From NAT127 sp041655035 (GTDB lineage Bacteria > Pseudomonadota > Gammaproteobacteria > Pseudomonadales > Porticoccaceae): a stretch of DNA of 29,709 nt. Of this stretch, positions 1 through 7,679 are shown piece after piece. The stretch covers positions 1-29,709 of the forward strand of contig JBAZCN010000031.1 of assembly GCA_041655035.1 (NCBI GenBank), given 5' to 3'. Both the position numbers and the translations under genes were made by a program. The notes under the pieces are model-generated. The model was not told the DNA's origin and ran no database searches. It saw only the letters and a list, made by a program, of their open reading frames with translations. Within the stretch, counting starts at the first letter, position 1, and every line of letters starts with the position of its first letter.

Positions 1-107
1 GGGTCGAAGCTGGTGGGTGCGAGATACGGCGTATGGGCCTGGGCCATAGTGGTGAATGACCCGGCGATTGCGGCGACGACCGTTATGGCTCTGAGCTGAC
101 TGATCAC
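1..107 (-). CDS. DUF4198-like exported protein, N-terminal fragment
   Basis: Only the first 35 codons are present; the gene runs off the left edge. I chose the GTG at 107 because an AGAGG Shine-Dalgarno sequence lies 6 nt before it and a strong promoter lies upstream. The translation begins MISQLRAITVVAAIAGS and reaches AQAHTPYLAPTSFD. That is a signal peptide with a likely cleavage after AQA, then an AHTPYLxPT stretch typical of periplasmic DUF4198 proteins, which are often found with TonB receptors and metal uptake genes. The role cannot be told from this fragment. The Fur-like dyad upstream would suit a metal-regulated gene, but that is inference. Confidence 0.6.
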   Translation of the reverse strand, partial: MISQLRAITVVAAIAGSFTTMAQAHTPYLAPTSFD

Positions 108-164
108 TGTGAACCTCTTCTCCAGCAAGGCGGCTGGCCAGGACGGCGGCCGCTGAAGGCGAGG

Positions 165-193
165 ATATTATTTCAAACAATACTCAGTATCAA
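165..193 (-). promoter_or_regulatory. sigma70-type promoter for the DUF4198-like gene
   Basis: Read on the minus strand, TTGATA (188-193) and TAATAT (165-170) are separated by exactly 17 bp. They match the -35 and -10 consensus at 5/6 and 4/6. Transcription would start near 158, giving a leader of about 50 nt before the GTG at 107. The surrounding 165-225 is strikingly AT-rich for this window. Confidence 0.6.
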
Positions 194-199
194 TAAGAA

Positions 200-215
200 A
201 ATAAGAATTGTTATT
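200..215. promoter_or_regulatory. Fur-box-like inverted repeat
   Basis: AATAAGAATTGTTATT is an imperfect palindrome: the two 8-nt arms pair at 7 of 8 positions. Its AT-rich character and its position just upstream of the -35 element resemble a Fur operator. Identity with Fur is inferred from composition and symmetry only, and no fur gene is in the window. Confidence 0.35.
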
Positions 216-244
216 GGTACTAAAAGTGCGCCGCCCACCACTCC

Positions 245-269
245 GACAGCCCGGTGCCAGCGGGCTGTC
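245..269 (-). terminator. hairpin after the copper ATPase gene
   Basis: GACAGCCCG (245-253) and CGGGCTGTC (261-269) form a perfect 9-bp stem with a 7-nt loop, 17 nt beyond the stop codon of the copper ATPase. There is no immediate U-run in the minus direction, only a CTTTTAG some 20 nt further on. It could be a weak intrinsic terminator or an mRNA 3'-end stabiliser. Confidence 0.45.
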
Positions 270-285
270 CACCGAACGCCGCTGA

Positions 286-2637
286 TCAGTCGCGCGCCAG
301 CCGCTGCTTCTGCAGACGCAAGGCGTTGGCAATCACCGACGCCGAACTGAAACTCATCGCCAGCGCCGCCACCATGGGCGACAAAAGGATACCCGTTACC
401 GGGTACAGAACGCCGGCGGCCACCGGCACGCCCAGTGCGTTGTAAAACAAGGCGAACAGCAGATTCTGGCGCATATTGGCGACGGCCGCGGCGGAGATGG
501 CCCGGGCGCGGACGATGCCGTTGAGATCGCCCTTTACCAGGGTCACGCCGGCGCTGCCCATCGCCACGTCGGTGCCGGTGCCCATGGCGATACCCACGTC
601 GGCCCGGGCCAGGGCGGGGGCGTCGTTGATGCCGTCGCCAGCCATCGCCACCACCCGGCCCTCCCGCTGCAGGCGCTCCACCAGGGCCAGTTTGTCCTCC
701 GGTTTCATCTCGCCGTGAACTTCATCGATGCCCAGCTCCCCGGCGACATGGCGCGCGGTCGCGACGCCGTCACCGCTGGCCATCACCACCCGGATACCGG
801 CACGGTGCAGCTGCGCCATGGCGTTGGCCGTCGTCTCCTTGATCGGATCATGGATCGCCAGCAGGCCCGCGAGCTGGCCGTCGACAGCGAGGAACACCAC
901 CGTGACCCCTTGCTCGCGCAGCGCCTCGGCCTGCCCGGCGGAGCCCTCGGTGGCGACATTTTCCGCCGCCATCAGCGCCGTATTGCCGAGCAGCAGCCGG
1001 CTCTCGCCAAGGCGGCCGCGCACCCCGATACCCGAGGCCGAATCGAACTCCTCGACCGCATCGAGTGCCAGGCCCCGCTCCCTGGCCGCGGTGACGATGG
1101 CGTGGGCCAGGGGGTGCTCGCTGCCCTGGTCGAGACTCGCGGCAAGGCGCAGCACCTCGTCTTTATCGAGCCGGCCGACCGACACCACGTCGCGCAGCGC
1201 CGGCCGGCCTTCGGTGAGGGTGCCGGTCTTGTCGACCACCACGGTGTCCACGGTGCGCAGCTGCTCGATGGCCTCGGCATCGCGGAACAGCACGCCGAGG
1301 GTCGCGGCGCGGCCGGTGGCGACCATGATCGACATCGGCGTCGCCAATCCCAGGGCACAGGGACAGGCGATGATCAGCACCGCCACGGCATTGATCAGGC
1401 CATATACCCAGGACGGGTCCGGCCCCCATAGTCCCCAGGCGAAGAAGGCGAGCAGGGCAACCGCCACCACCACTGCGACGAAATAGCCCGCCACCACATC
1501 CGCCAGGCGCTGCATCGGCGCCCGGGAACGCTGGGCCTGGGCGACCATCTGCACGATCTGCGCCAGCACCGTATCCCCGCCCACCTTGGCGGCGCGCATG
1601 ATAAAGCTGCCGGAGGTATTGAGGCTGGCGCCGATCAGCGTATCGCCGGCGCGCTTGCTGATCGGCACCGGCTCGCCGGTGAGCATGGCTTCGTCCACCG
1701 CGCTCTGGCCTTCGATGACCTCGCCGTCCACCGGTATTTTTTCGCCGGGGCGCACGCGCAACCGGTCGCCGACCTGCACCAGTTCGAGCGCGACGTCCTC
1801 CTCGCTGCCGTCAGCGGCGATGCGCCGGGCGGTTTTCGGCGCCAGCCCGAGCAGGGCGCGGATGGCACCGGAAGTCCGGTCCCTGGCCTTCAGCTCCAGC
1901 AACTGGCCGAGCAGGGTCAGGGAGATGATCACCACCGCCGCCTCGAAATACACGGCGACCCGGCCGTGGGCCTCGAAGGACGCCGGAAAACTGCCCGGCG
2001 TCACGGTGGCCGCCACACTGTAGACAAATGCCGCGCCGGTGCCGAGGCTGATCAGGGTCCACATATTGGGGCTGCGGTTGAGGATCGACTGCAGGCCGCG
2101 GCGGAAGAATACCGCACCCCCCCACAACACCACCGGCAGCGCCAGCGCCAGTTCCACCCAGCTCTGGACATGGCCGGCCATCAGATGGAGCTGGTGGCCG
2201 AACATGCCGAGCACGAACACCACCAGGGTAAACGGCAGGGTCCACCAGAAGCGGCGGCGGAAATCGATGAGCTCCGGGTTTTCCATCTCCTCCAGCGAGG
2301 GCATTTCCGGCTCCAGCGCCATGCCGCATTTGGGGCAGTCACCGGGGTGGTCCTGACGAATCTCCGGATGCATCGGGCAGGTGTATACAGCTCCCGGCGG
2401 GGTGGCGACAGCGGGGCTTGTCCCCGCGTCGAGATAGGCGTGCGGGTCGGCGACAAACTTTTCCCGACAGCGGGCGCTGCAAAAGTACCAGGTCTGCTCG
2501 CCGTGCCGAAAATGATGCGCCGACTGGTCAGTCACCGCCATGCCGCACACCGGGTCCGTCAATCCTCGCGGCGGATGTTGGCTGCAGCACTGCCCGGCGG
2601 CGACGGTCGCTGGCGGTTGGTCGTGGCAATCACTCAT
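286..2637 (-). CDS. copA: Cu(+)-exporting P1B-type ATPase with N-terminal YHS domain
   Basis: This 783-aa inner-membrane ATPase should export Cu(I) (or Ag(I)) to the periplasm. In order: a Cys/His-rich start, a YHS domain (about 25-70), a CPMHP...CPKCGM heavy-metal-binding segment (87-106), transmembrane helices, the actuator loop with TGEP (320-323), CPC in the sixth helix (425-427), phosphorylated Asp in DKTGT (469), an HP motif (SEHPL), GDGINDAP, then YN and MSxxS in the last two helices. The CPC/YN/MSxxS set marks the Cu(I) subgroup. There is no CxxC HMA domain; the YHS and CPMHP segments replace it. I chose ATG 2637 because AGGAGG lies 9 nt upstream. The gene is divergent from a MerR regulator whose operator overlaps its promoter. 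Confidence 0.93.
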   Translation of the reverse strand: MSDCHDQPPATVAAGQCCSQHPPRGLTDPVCGMAVTDQSAHHFRHGEQTWYFCSARCREKFVADPHAYLDAGTSPAVATPPGAVYTCPMHPEIRQDHPGDCPKCGMALEPEMPSLEEMENPELIDFRRRFWWTLPFTLVVFVLGMFGHQLHLMAGHVQSWVELALALPVVLWGGAVFFRRGLQSILNRSPNMWTLISLGTGAAFVYSVAATVTPGSFPASFEAHGRVAVYFEAAVVIISLTLLGQLLELKARDRTSGAIRALLGLAPKTARRIAADGSEEDVALELVQVGDRLRVRPGEKIPVDGEVIEGQSAVDEAMLTGEPVPISKRAGDTLIGASLNTSGSFIMRAAKVGGDTVLAQIVQMVAQAQRSRAPMQRLADVVAGYFVAVVVAVALLAFFAWGLWGPDPSWVYGLINAVAVLIIACPCALGLATPMSIMVATGRAATLGVLFRDAEAIEQLRTVDTVVVDKTGTLTEGRPALRDVVSVGRLDKDEVLRLAASLDQGSEHPLAHAIVTAARERGLALDAVEEFDSASGIGVRGRLGESRLLLGNTALMAAENVATEGSAGQAEALREQGVTVVFLAVDGQLAGLLAIHDPIKETTANAMAQLHRAGIRVVMASGDGVATARHVAGELGIDEVHGEMKPEDKLALVERLQREGRVVAMAGDGINDAPALARADVGIAMGTGTDVAMGSAGVTLVKGDLNGIVRARAISAAAVANMRQNLLFALFYNALGVPVAAGVLYPVTGILLSPMVAALAMSFSSASVIANALRLQKQRLARD

Positions 2638-2673
2638 GGCGCTCTTCCTCCTGCTTTTCACAATGGTAGTTCG

Positions 2674-2705
2674 AGCCTACACTCTGTATCCGACCCCAGA
2701 GTCAA
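2674..2705 (-). promoter_or_regulatory. MerR-type promoter/operator between copA and merR
   Basis: On the minus strand, TTGACT (2700-2705) and TAGGCT (2674-2679) are spaced by 20 bp. Inside lies a perfect dyad, ACTCTG (2681-2686) and CAGAGT (2697-2702), with a 10-nt centre. An over-long spacer containing a dyad is the hallmark of promoters activated by MerR-family proteins through DNA distortion. It points at copA. The right edge is 8 nt from the merR start, so the same site probably also controls merR. Confidence 0.75.
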
Positions 2706-2713
2706 GGCTTTTT

Positions 2714-3130
2714 ATGAACACCAGAGAACTCACCATCGGCCGCCTGGCCAAAGCCGCCGGGGTCGGCGTGGAAACCGTCCGCTACTACCAGCAGCGCGGG
2801 CTGCTATCGGTGCCGCCGCGGCGCGGGGCATTTCGCTACTACCCGCAACAGGCGGTGGGGCGCATACGCTTTATCAAGCGCGCCCAGGAGCTGGGTTTCA
2901 GTCTCGACGAAATCAGCCAGCTACTGCAACTGGAGGACGGCGTCGAGCGCTCCGCCATCCGCGCCATTGCCCGCCAGCGCCTTGAACAGATCGAGAACAA
3001 ACTGGCGGACCTGACCCGGATACAAGCGGTGCTCAACCAGTTGGTGCAGGATTGCGAGCGCTGTGCGGGTGAAGTGCCCTGTCCCATCATCGATTCCATC
3101 AAGGTCGATTCCCTGAAAGCTGGCTCCTGA
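2714..3130 (+). CDS. MerR-family metal-responsive regulator
   Basis: This 138-aa regulator has an N-terminal winged helix (TIGRLAKAAGVGVETVRYYQ, the MerR signature), a long dimerisation helix (about 80-115) and a C-terminal metal loop with Cys in DCERCAGEVPCPII. Two Cys are 9 residues apart as in MerR C117/C126, and a third Cys lies between them. The position matching MerR C82 appears to be Arg followed by Ser. CueR-type sensors of monovalent ions also lack that Cys, so a Cu(I)/Ag(I) sensor is plausible given the divergent copA. The spacing is MerR-like rather than CueR-like, so the exact metal is uncertain. The ATG at 2714 is where the family's N-terminus begins. Confidence 0.87.
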   Translation: MNTRELTIGRLAKAAGVGVETVRYYQQRGLLSVPPRRGAFRYYPQQAVGRIRFIKRAQELGFSLDEISQLLQLEDGVERSAIRAIARQRLEQIENKLADLTRIQAVLNQLVQDCERCAGEVPCPIIDSIKVDSLKAGS

Positions 3131-3138
3131 AGATCTGA

Positions 3139-3173
3139 GGATCGATTGCCGCACCCTCTGCGGCGCACGATCC
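3139..3173. terminator. hairpin between convergent merR and ctaG
   Basis: A two-tier hairpin is visible: outer arms GGATCG (3139-3144) and CGATCC (3168-3173), inner arms GCCGCA (3148-3153) and TGCGGC (3159-3164), with a 5-nt loop and a 3x3 internal bulge. It lies between the ends of two convergent genes, so it may end transcription from both sides. No strong T-run follows on either strand. Confidence 0.5.
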
Positions 3174-3189
3174 GGTCTTCCCTGGCCGG

Positions 3190-3996
3190 TCATCGCAACC
3201 TGCGGTACCAGCGGTGGCCGACCCACGCCGCGGCCAGCAGATAGGGAATAGCCCCCAGCACCCACATGATCAGGCCCGCCAGTTGCTGGTCCTGAAGGCC
3301 CAGGCCCTCCCCGTACAGCGGCGCCTGGGCAAAGGTGAGGATGGCGCCGAGAAATCCGGTATGCACCAGGGTCAGCAGCACGGCGAGCAGCGCCCAGGGC
3401 GCCTGGCGCTGGCTGCTTTTCAGCACCGCCCACCAGAACAAGCCGGCGCTGACCAGAAAACAGGCGTGTTCAAGGGTATGCCACCAGGGGTTTTGCAGGG
3501 CGAGGATATAAAAACCCGGCATATGCCAGAACCAGATGACGGCGCCATGCAGCCAGGCGGCGAGCATCGGGTGGCGGGCAAAACGCAGCATGGGCCGCCA
3601 CAACAGCGCCAGGATCCCGCCACCGCCAACGGCGATTTGCGGCAGCGGCCGGCCCACCACCCACAGCGGCGCAATCACCACCATAAAGAGCATATGCTGG
3701 GTCATGTGGGCGGCCGCACTGGTTTCCGCCCAGTCGTCCAGGGGCCCCAGCACCGCCAGATAGGCCAGCAGGACACCACTGTGAAAGGCCAGTGCATGGC
3801 GCAGCTTTGGCGGCGCGCGCCAGGATCCGACAACATAAGCCAACCAGAATGCCGCCAGCGCCAGGGCGCCGAGCAGTGCCGCCCGGTGCTCCTGCCCGTC
3901 GCCACCGAGGGGGCTGTGCGCCAGCGCGGCTTCGCCAAGCCCGAGCCCGAGCCCGGCGAGGGCGATCAGCAGGCTGGGGACGACGCTCAGAGGCAC
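3190..3996 (-). CDS. ctaG: CtaG-type cytochrome c oxidase assembly factor (caa3_CtaG family)
   Basis: This 268-aa polytopic membrane protein has the features of the CtaG family linked to copper delivery to aa3/caa3 oxidases: HMTQHM followed by a Pro/Leu-rich helix, WFWHMPGFY, and WWHTLEH. The His/Met pairs would bind copper in the membrane. I chose the GTG at 3996 because homology-like sequence begins there and it overlaps the end of the preceding small gene by 10 bp. A longer reading frame continues upstream to 4464, but that part is translated from DNA of the upstream genes in the wrong frame. It is the last gene of the oxidase operon. Confidence 0.85.
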   Translation of the reverse strand: MPLSVVPSLLIALAGLGLGLGEAALAHSPLGGDGQEHRAALLGALALAAFWLAYVVGSWRAPPKLRHALAFHSGVLLAYLAVLGPLDDWAETSAAAHMTQHMLFMVVIAPLWVVGRPLPQIAVGGGGILALLWRPMLRFARHPMLAAWLHGAVIWFWHMPGFYILALQNPWWHTLEHACFLVSAGLFWWAVLKSSQRQAPWALLAVLLTLVHTGFLGAILTFAQAPLYGEGLGLQDQQLAGLIMWVLGAIPYLLAAAWVGHRWYRRLR

Positions 3997-4334
3997 GGCG
4001 GCAGCACGATCACCGGCAGGCCGATCATCAGCGTCGACACCGCCGTCAGCAGGTAGGCGCCGGCGGCCACCCGGCCGATGAAACGCTGGTTGGGGCTGCC
4101 CTCCCCCGCGGGAGCCGAAGCCCGCCAGCAGCGCCAGCCCTGAATCAGTAGCAGGGCGGTAATCACTGCGGTGAGCGCCAGCAGCGCGGCGTTGATCCAG
4201 GTTCGGGCACCGAGGGCGGGGGCCGGGGGCGCCACCGAGCAGACCACTGAGAGTCCGCCGTACATGGCCACAAACCAGGCGGCCCAGACAATCAGGCCGA
4301 GCACCAGGTGCAGCGGATGGAATGGCGACCACAT
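3987..4334 (-). CDS. small 3-TM membrane protein of the oxidase operon
   Basis: This 115-aa protein starts MWSPFHPLHL and contains three predicted membrane helices (about 6-34, 48-72 and 85-112). Its ATG shares one base with the stop of the subunit I+III gene (TGATG), and its end overlaps ctaG, so it is translationally coupled within the operon. I cannot name its family. A small accessory subunit (subunit IV-like) or an assembly partner of CtaG is possible; this is inference from position and size. Confidence 0.75.
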   Translation of the reverse strand: MWSPFHPLHLVLGLIVWAAWFVAMYGGLSVVCSVAPPAPALGARTWINAALLALTAVITALLLIQGWRCWRASAPAGEGSPNQRFIGRVAAGAYLLTAVSTLMIGLPVIVLPPCL

Positions 4335-6850
4335 CAGGCGTCTCCCCAGGCCATCGGCAGCAGGATGAAAGCGACAAAGCCCAGCCAGAACACCCCCAGG
4401 GTGTAAAGCCAGAAGGGCCACAGCACCACCGGCTCATAGGGCAACTTGCGACCCACATAACCACAACGCACCCGCAAGGCCTGCAGCGCGGTGAGGATTA
4501 CCGCCAGGCCGCTGTGCAGCAGCAGGTAGATCAGCATGACACAGAGCACGGCATCGTGGGCCAGGGTCTGAGGCGCGAGGGACGCTCCCAGCAATACCCA
4601 CAGGAGCAGCGCGACATGGCCGAGGCCGAGTCCCGCGGCTGTCCACAGGCGGGACTGCAGGCGCCGGTCGCCACCCATGCGCAACTCGGCCAGCGCCGAG
4701 CGGTAAGGCAGCGCGGCGGTACTGAGCAGCAGGCCGCTGGCCAGCAGCGGCCACAGGGCGATGGGGCCCTCCTCGGGCACCGACCACTGCGGCGCCGCGG
4801 TCCACAGATAGAACCAGCCGAACAGCAGCGACGCATAAAGGGTGCCATTGGCCATCAGCGTCACCACCATCCCCCACAGGCCCGGACCATCGCAGGTGCG
4901 GGAATGCAGGGACGGAGCGGCGGGCTCGTTGCCGGTGACCGGCGCGGCGCGCGGGTGGGCGCCGTTGTGCCAGCTCCAGCGCAGCAGGATCAGCAGCGCG
5001 GCAATGGTGGCAAACAGCGCCAGCGGGTAGATGCGCAGCAGCAGGCTGATGCACAGCAGCGCTATCAGCAGCGCCGCCTGCAACGGCAGCCAGGAGTTCG
5101 ACGGCAGATGAAGAATTTCCCGCACCTCGCCGGTCACCGCGTCGGTGCCCCAGGTTTCGCGGCGGATATGATCGATGTCGGCCAGGCCGTGCTCACCGGC
5201 GGCAATGCTGTGCGGCAGTTGCGGGTCGTCCCACAGGGGGTGGCGGCTGCGGATATCGGGCAGGCTGACGAAGTTGTAGGAGCTGGCGGGCATGGTTGTG
5301 GCCCATTCGAGGGTGTCGGCATGCCACGGGTTTTCTCCCGCCCGGCGGCCAAAACGGAAGTGCAGCGCAAAGTCGACGATCAGCATCGCCACCCCCATCG
5401 CCATGACAAATCCCCCCACCGACGACAACAGGTTGAGCCAGTCCCAGCCCAGCCCCGCTTCGTAGGTGTAGATGCGCCGCGGCATGCCCAGCAGACCGGT
5501 GAGGTGCATCAGCAGGAAGGTGAGATTGAAGCCGCCGAAGGTCAGCCAGAACCCCCAGCGGCCAAAACGCTCCGAGGGCATGCGCCCGGAAAAGTGCGGC
5601 AGCCAGTAATAGAACCCGGCAATCAGCGGAAACAGCATGCCCCCCACCAGCACATAGTGCATGTGGGCGACCACGAAATGGGTGTCGTGCACCTGCCAGT
5701 TGAAGGGCACCAGCGCCAGCATCACCCCGGTCAGCCCGCCGCAGACGAACACCACCAGAAAGCCGAAGATCCACAGCATCGGCAGGTTGTAGACCACCCG
5801 TCCGGTCCACAGGGTGGCGAGCCAGGCGAACAGTTGAATCGCCGTCGGCACCGCCACCAGCATACTGGCCACGGAGAAAAACGCCTGGGCGAGCTGTGGA
5901 ATACCCACGGTGAACATATGGTGTACCCAGAGCCCGAAACTGATAAAGCCCATCAGGATGATGGACAGCACAATCCATCGGTAACCGACGAGGGGGCGGC
6001 CGGCAAACACCGGTATCAACGTCGAGACGATGCCCGCCGCGGGCAAAAACAGGATATAGACCTCGGGGTGGCCGAACATCCAGAACAGGTGCTGCCACAG
6101 CAGCGGGTCGCCGCCCCCAGCCACCGAGAAAAACACCATGCCGGCGGCGCGCTCCAGTTCCAGCAAAATGCTGGCAAGCACCAGCGGCGGGAAACCGAAA
6201 ATGATCATCAGCGACATGCCGAGGATGTACCAGCAGAAGATCGGCATCTTGCCCAGCGACATGCCGCTGGCCCGGGAGCGCAGGATCGACACCACCAGTT
6301 CCACCCCCGCCGAAATCGCGGAAATTTCCACGAAGGTGATGCCCAGCAGCCAGAAATCCGGCCCGCGCCCCGGCGAATAGGTCGCGTCGGTCAACGGAGT
6401 GTACATAAACCAGCCGGAACTCGGGGCTATCCCCAGCGCCAGGCTGAAGACGATAATCAGCCCGCCAAACAGGTAGCAGTAATAGCCCAGCGAGCTGATG
6501 CGGGGAAAAACCAGGTCCCGCGAGCCCAACATCTTGGGCACCAGATACATGGCCAGGCCCTCCAGCACCGGGATGGCGAACAGAAACATCATCACCGTGC
6601 CGTGCATGGTGAACAGCTGGTTGTAGACCTCGGGGCCGATGATGTCCTGTCCCGGCAGGGCGAGTTGGGTGCGCATCAACATGGCGAGCAGGCCGCCGAA
6701 CAGGAAAAACGCCATCCCCGTGACCATGAAGCGCACGCCGATGGTGGTGTGGTTCACCGCAGCCAGGGTGCCCCAGCCCGGCAGTTTGCCCCACACCGCC
6801 TCGAAACGCTGATGGAGCTCTTCATTGCGAGGATTGATATGGTCAGTCAT
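4334..6850 (-). CDS. cytochrome c oxidase, fused subunits I and III
   Basis: This 838-aa protein joins a heme-copper oxidase subunit I (about 1-545) to a subunit III-like part (about 560-838). It reduces O2 to water and pumps protons in the inner membrane. Visible ligands: His83 (heme a, TMHGT), His261 and Tyr265 of GHPEVY with Glu263, His310/His311 (CuB), His396 (heme a3) and His398 (heme a). GHPEVY places it in the A1-like group. Odd points: the K-channel lysine of the usual GIKxF motif is Gln339, and the D-channel asparagines are replaced although the entry Asp (Asp112) remains. Fused I+III genes are known in caa3-type oxidases such as that of Thermus. It overlaps subunit II by 8 bp. Confidence 0.92.
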   Translation of the reverse strand: MTDHINPRNEELHQRFEAVWGKLPGWGTLAAVNHTTIGVRFMVTGMAFFLFGGLLAMLMRTQLALPGQDIIGPEVYNQLFTMHGTVMMFLFAIPVLEGLAMYLVPKMLGSRDLVFPRISSLGYYCYLFGGLIIVFSLALGIAPSSGWFMYTPLTDATYSPGRGPDFWLLGITFVEISAISAGVELVVSILRSRASGMSLGKMPIFCWYILGMSLMIIFGFPPLVLASILLELERAAGMVFFSVAGGGDPLLWQHLFWMFGHPEVYILFLPAAGIVSTLIPVFAGRPLVGYRWIVLSIILMGFISFGLWVHHMFTVGIPQLAQAFFSVASMLVAVPTAIQLFAWLATLWTGRVVYNLPMLWIFGFLVVFVCGGLTGVMLALVPFNWQVHDTHFVVAHMHYVLVGGMLFPLIAGFYYWLPHFSGRMPSERFGRWGFWLTFGGFNLTFLLMHLTGLLGMPRRIYTYEAGLGWDWLNLLSSVGGFVMAMGVAMLIVDFALHFRFGRRAGENPWHADTLEWATTMPASSYNFVSLPDIRSRHPLWDDPQLPHSIAAGEHGLADIDHIRRETWGTDAVTGEVREILHLPSNSWLPLQAALLIALLCISLLLRIYPLALFATIAALLILLRWSWHNGAHPRAAPVTGNEPAAPSLHSRTCDGPGLWGMVVTLMANGTLYASLLFGWFYLWTAAPQWSVPEEGPIALWPLLASGLLLSTAALPYRSALAELRMGGDRRLQSRLWTAAGLGLGHVALLLWVLLGASLAPQTLAHDAVLCVMLIYLLLHSGLAVILTALQALRVRCGYVGRKLPYEPVVLWPFWLYTLGVFWLGFVAFILLPMAWGDA

Positions 6851-7592
6851 CGGTGCGGGCCTCCGCCAGCCAGGCCGCGAAATCCGCGGCGCTGTGGGCC
6901 GTCACGGTGAACTGCATGTGGGCGTGGTGCAGCCCGCAGAACTCGGCGCACTGGCCGCGATAGGTGCCCGGCTCATCCGCCCGCAAGCGCAGGATATTGG
7001 TGCGGCCCGGCAGCATATCGAGCTTGCCGCCCAGCCTCGGCACCCAGAAGGAGTGGACCACGTCGGCGCTGGTCAGGTACAGATCCACCGCCACACCGGC
7101 GGGTATATGCAGTTCATCTCTCAGCTCGACGCCCCCGTCCGGGTAGTTCACCTGCCACCACCATTGGTGGCCGGTCACGTCGATGCGCAGCACCTCCTCC
7201 TTCACGGGCAAGGGCAGCATGTTGTGCCCCACCGGAATGCCAAACGTCAGCAGCAGCACAATAGCGGTCACCGGGAGGATCAGTCCACCACCGATGATCC
7301 AGCGCCGGTGGATGCGCACGGCCTGTTCGTCGCTGAACTTTTCACGGCTGAGCCGTTCACCATCGAGCCGTTCACTATTGGGCAGTTCGCTGTTGAGCTC
7401 TTTCCTATTGAGCTCCCGCTGCGTGCGGCCCGCCGCGTACAGCCATAGCCCCACCACTGCCAGCAGCACCGCAGTGGCGGCGGCAAACATGCCCCACCAC
7501 AGCCCGGCCACGGCACTGGCGGAGGGCCCCGCCGGATCAAGAGTGGAGAACGGGCCGGCGCAGCCCGCCATCAGCAGGGGGATGATAACCAC
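6843..7592 (-). CDS. ctaC: cytochrome c oxidase subunit II (CuA), lipoprotein form
   Basis: This protein of about 249 aa accepts electrons from cytochrome c. It has a lipobox (LMAGC, Cys11), two membrane helices (about 28-54 and 98-120), the GHQWWW electron-entry motif and a full CuA site: His180, Cys215, Glu217, Cys219, His223, Met226. No cytochrome c domain is fused, so this is not caa3 in the strict sense. The linker between the helices carries six charged five-residue repeats (about 59-89). The start is uncertain: GTG 7592 is the only nearby start codon before the lipobox, but its ribosome site is weak (AGG 9 nt away). An upstream ATG would overlap the divergent neighbour. Confidence 0.87.
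   Translation of the reverse strand: MVIIPLLMAGCAGPFSTLDPAGPSASAVAGLWWGMFAAATAVLLAVVGLWLYAAGRTQRELNRKELNSELPNSERLDGERLSREKFSDEQAVRIHRRWIIGGGLILPVTAIVLLLTFGIPVGHNMLPLPVKEEVLRIDVTGHQWWWQVNYPDGGVELRDELHIPAGVAVDLYLTSADVVHSFWVPRLGGKLDMLPGRTNILRLRADEPGTYRGQCAEFCGLHHAHMQFTVTAHSAADFAAWLAEARTDD
7326..7418 (-). repeat. degenerate 15-bp tandem repeat in the subunit II gene
   Basis: About six imperfect 15-bp units encode the pentads ELNRK, ELNSE, LPNSE, RLDGE, RLSRE and KFSDE. On the plus strand the pattern shows as recurring gag-ccg-ttc-ac blocks. Because the unit is 15 bp, gain or loss of copies keeps the reading frame. Confidence 0.7.
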
Positions 7593-7679
7593 GCCCGGGC
7601 CTGTTACTCTCCCAAGCGACAGCCCGATAACCCCGCGCGCACGCCCGGCGCCCGTCCGGCCAAAAACCAGAGGCTCCCG

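Noticed and set aside
2714..3130. The MerR-type gene as a mercury-resistance regulator.
   Set aside because: No merT, merP or merA is present, the C82-equivalent Cys is missing, and the divergent gene is a Cu(I) ATPase.
3997..4464. N-terminal extension of the CtaG frame up to 4464.
   Set aside because: It overlaps the end of the subunit I+III gene and the whole small 3-TM gene in the wrong frame, and the extension does not look like a membrane protein.
4322..6910. An 862-codon open frame on the plus strand opposite the oxidase genes.
   Set aside because: Rich in Gln, His, Arg and Pro with no domain sense; it is the antisense shadow of a high-GC gene whose minus-strand product has every oxidase ligand.
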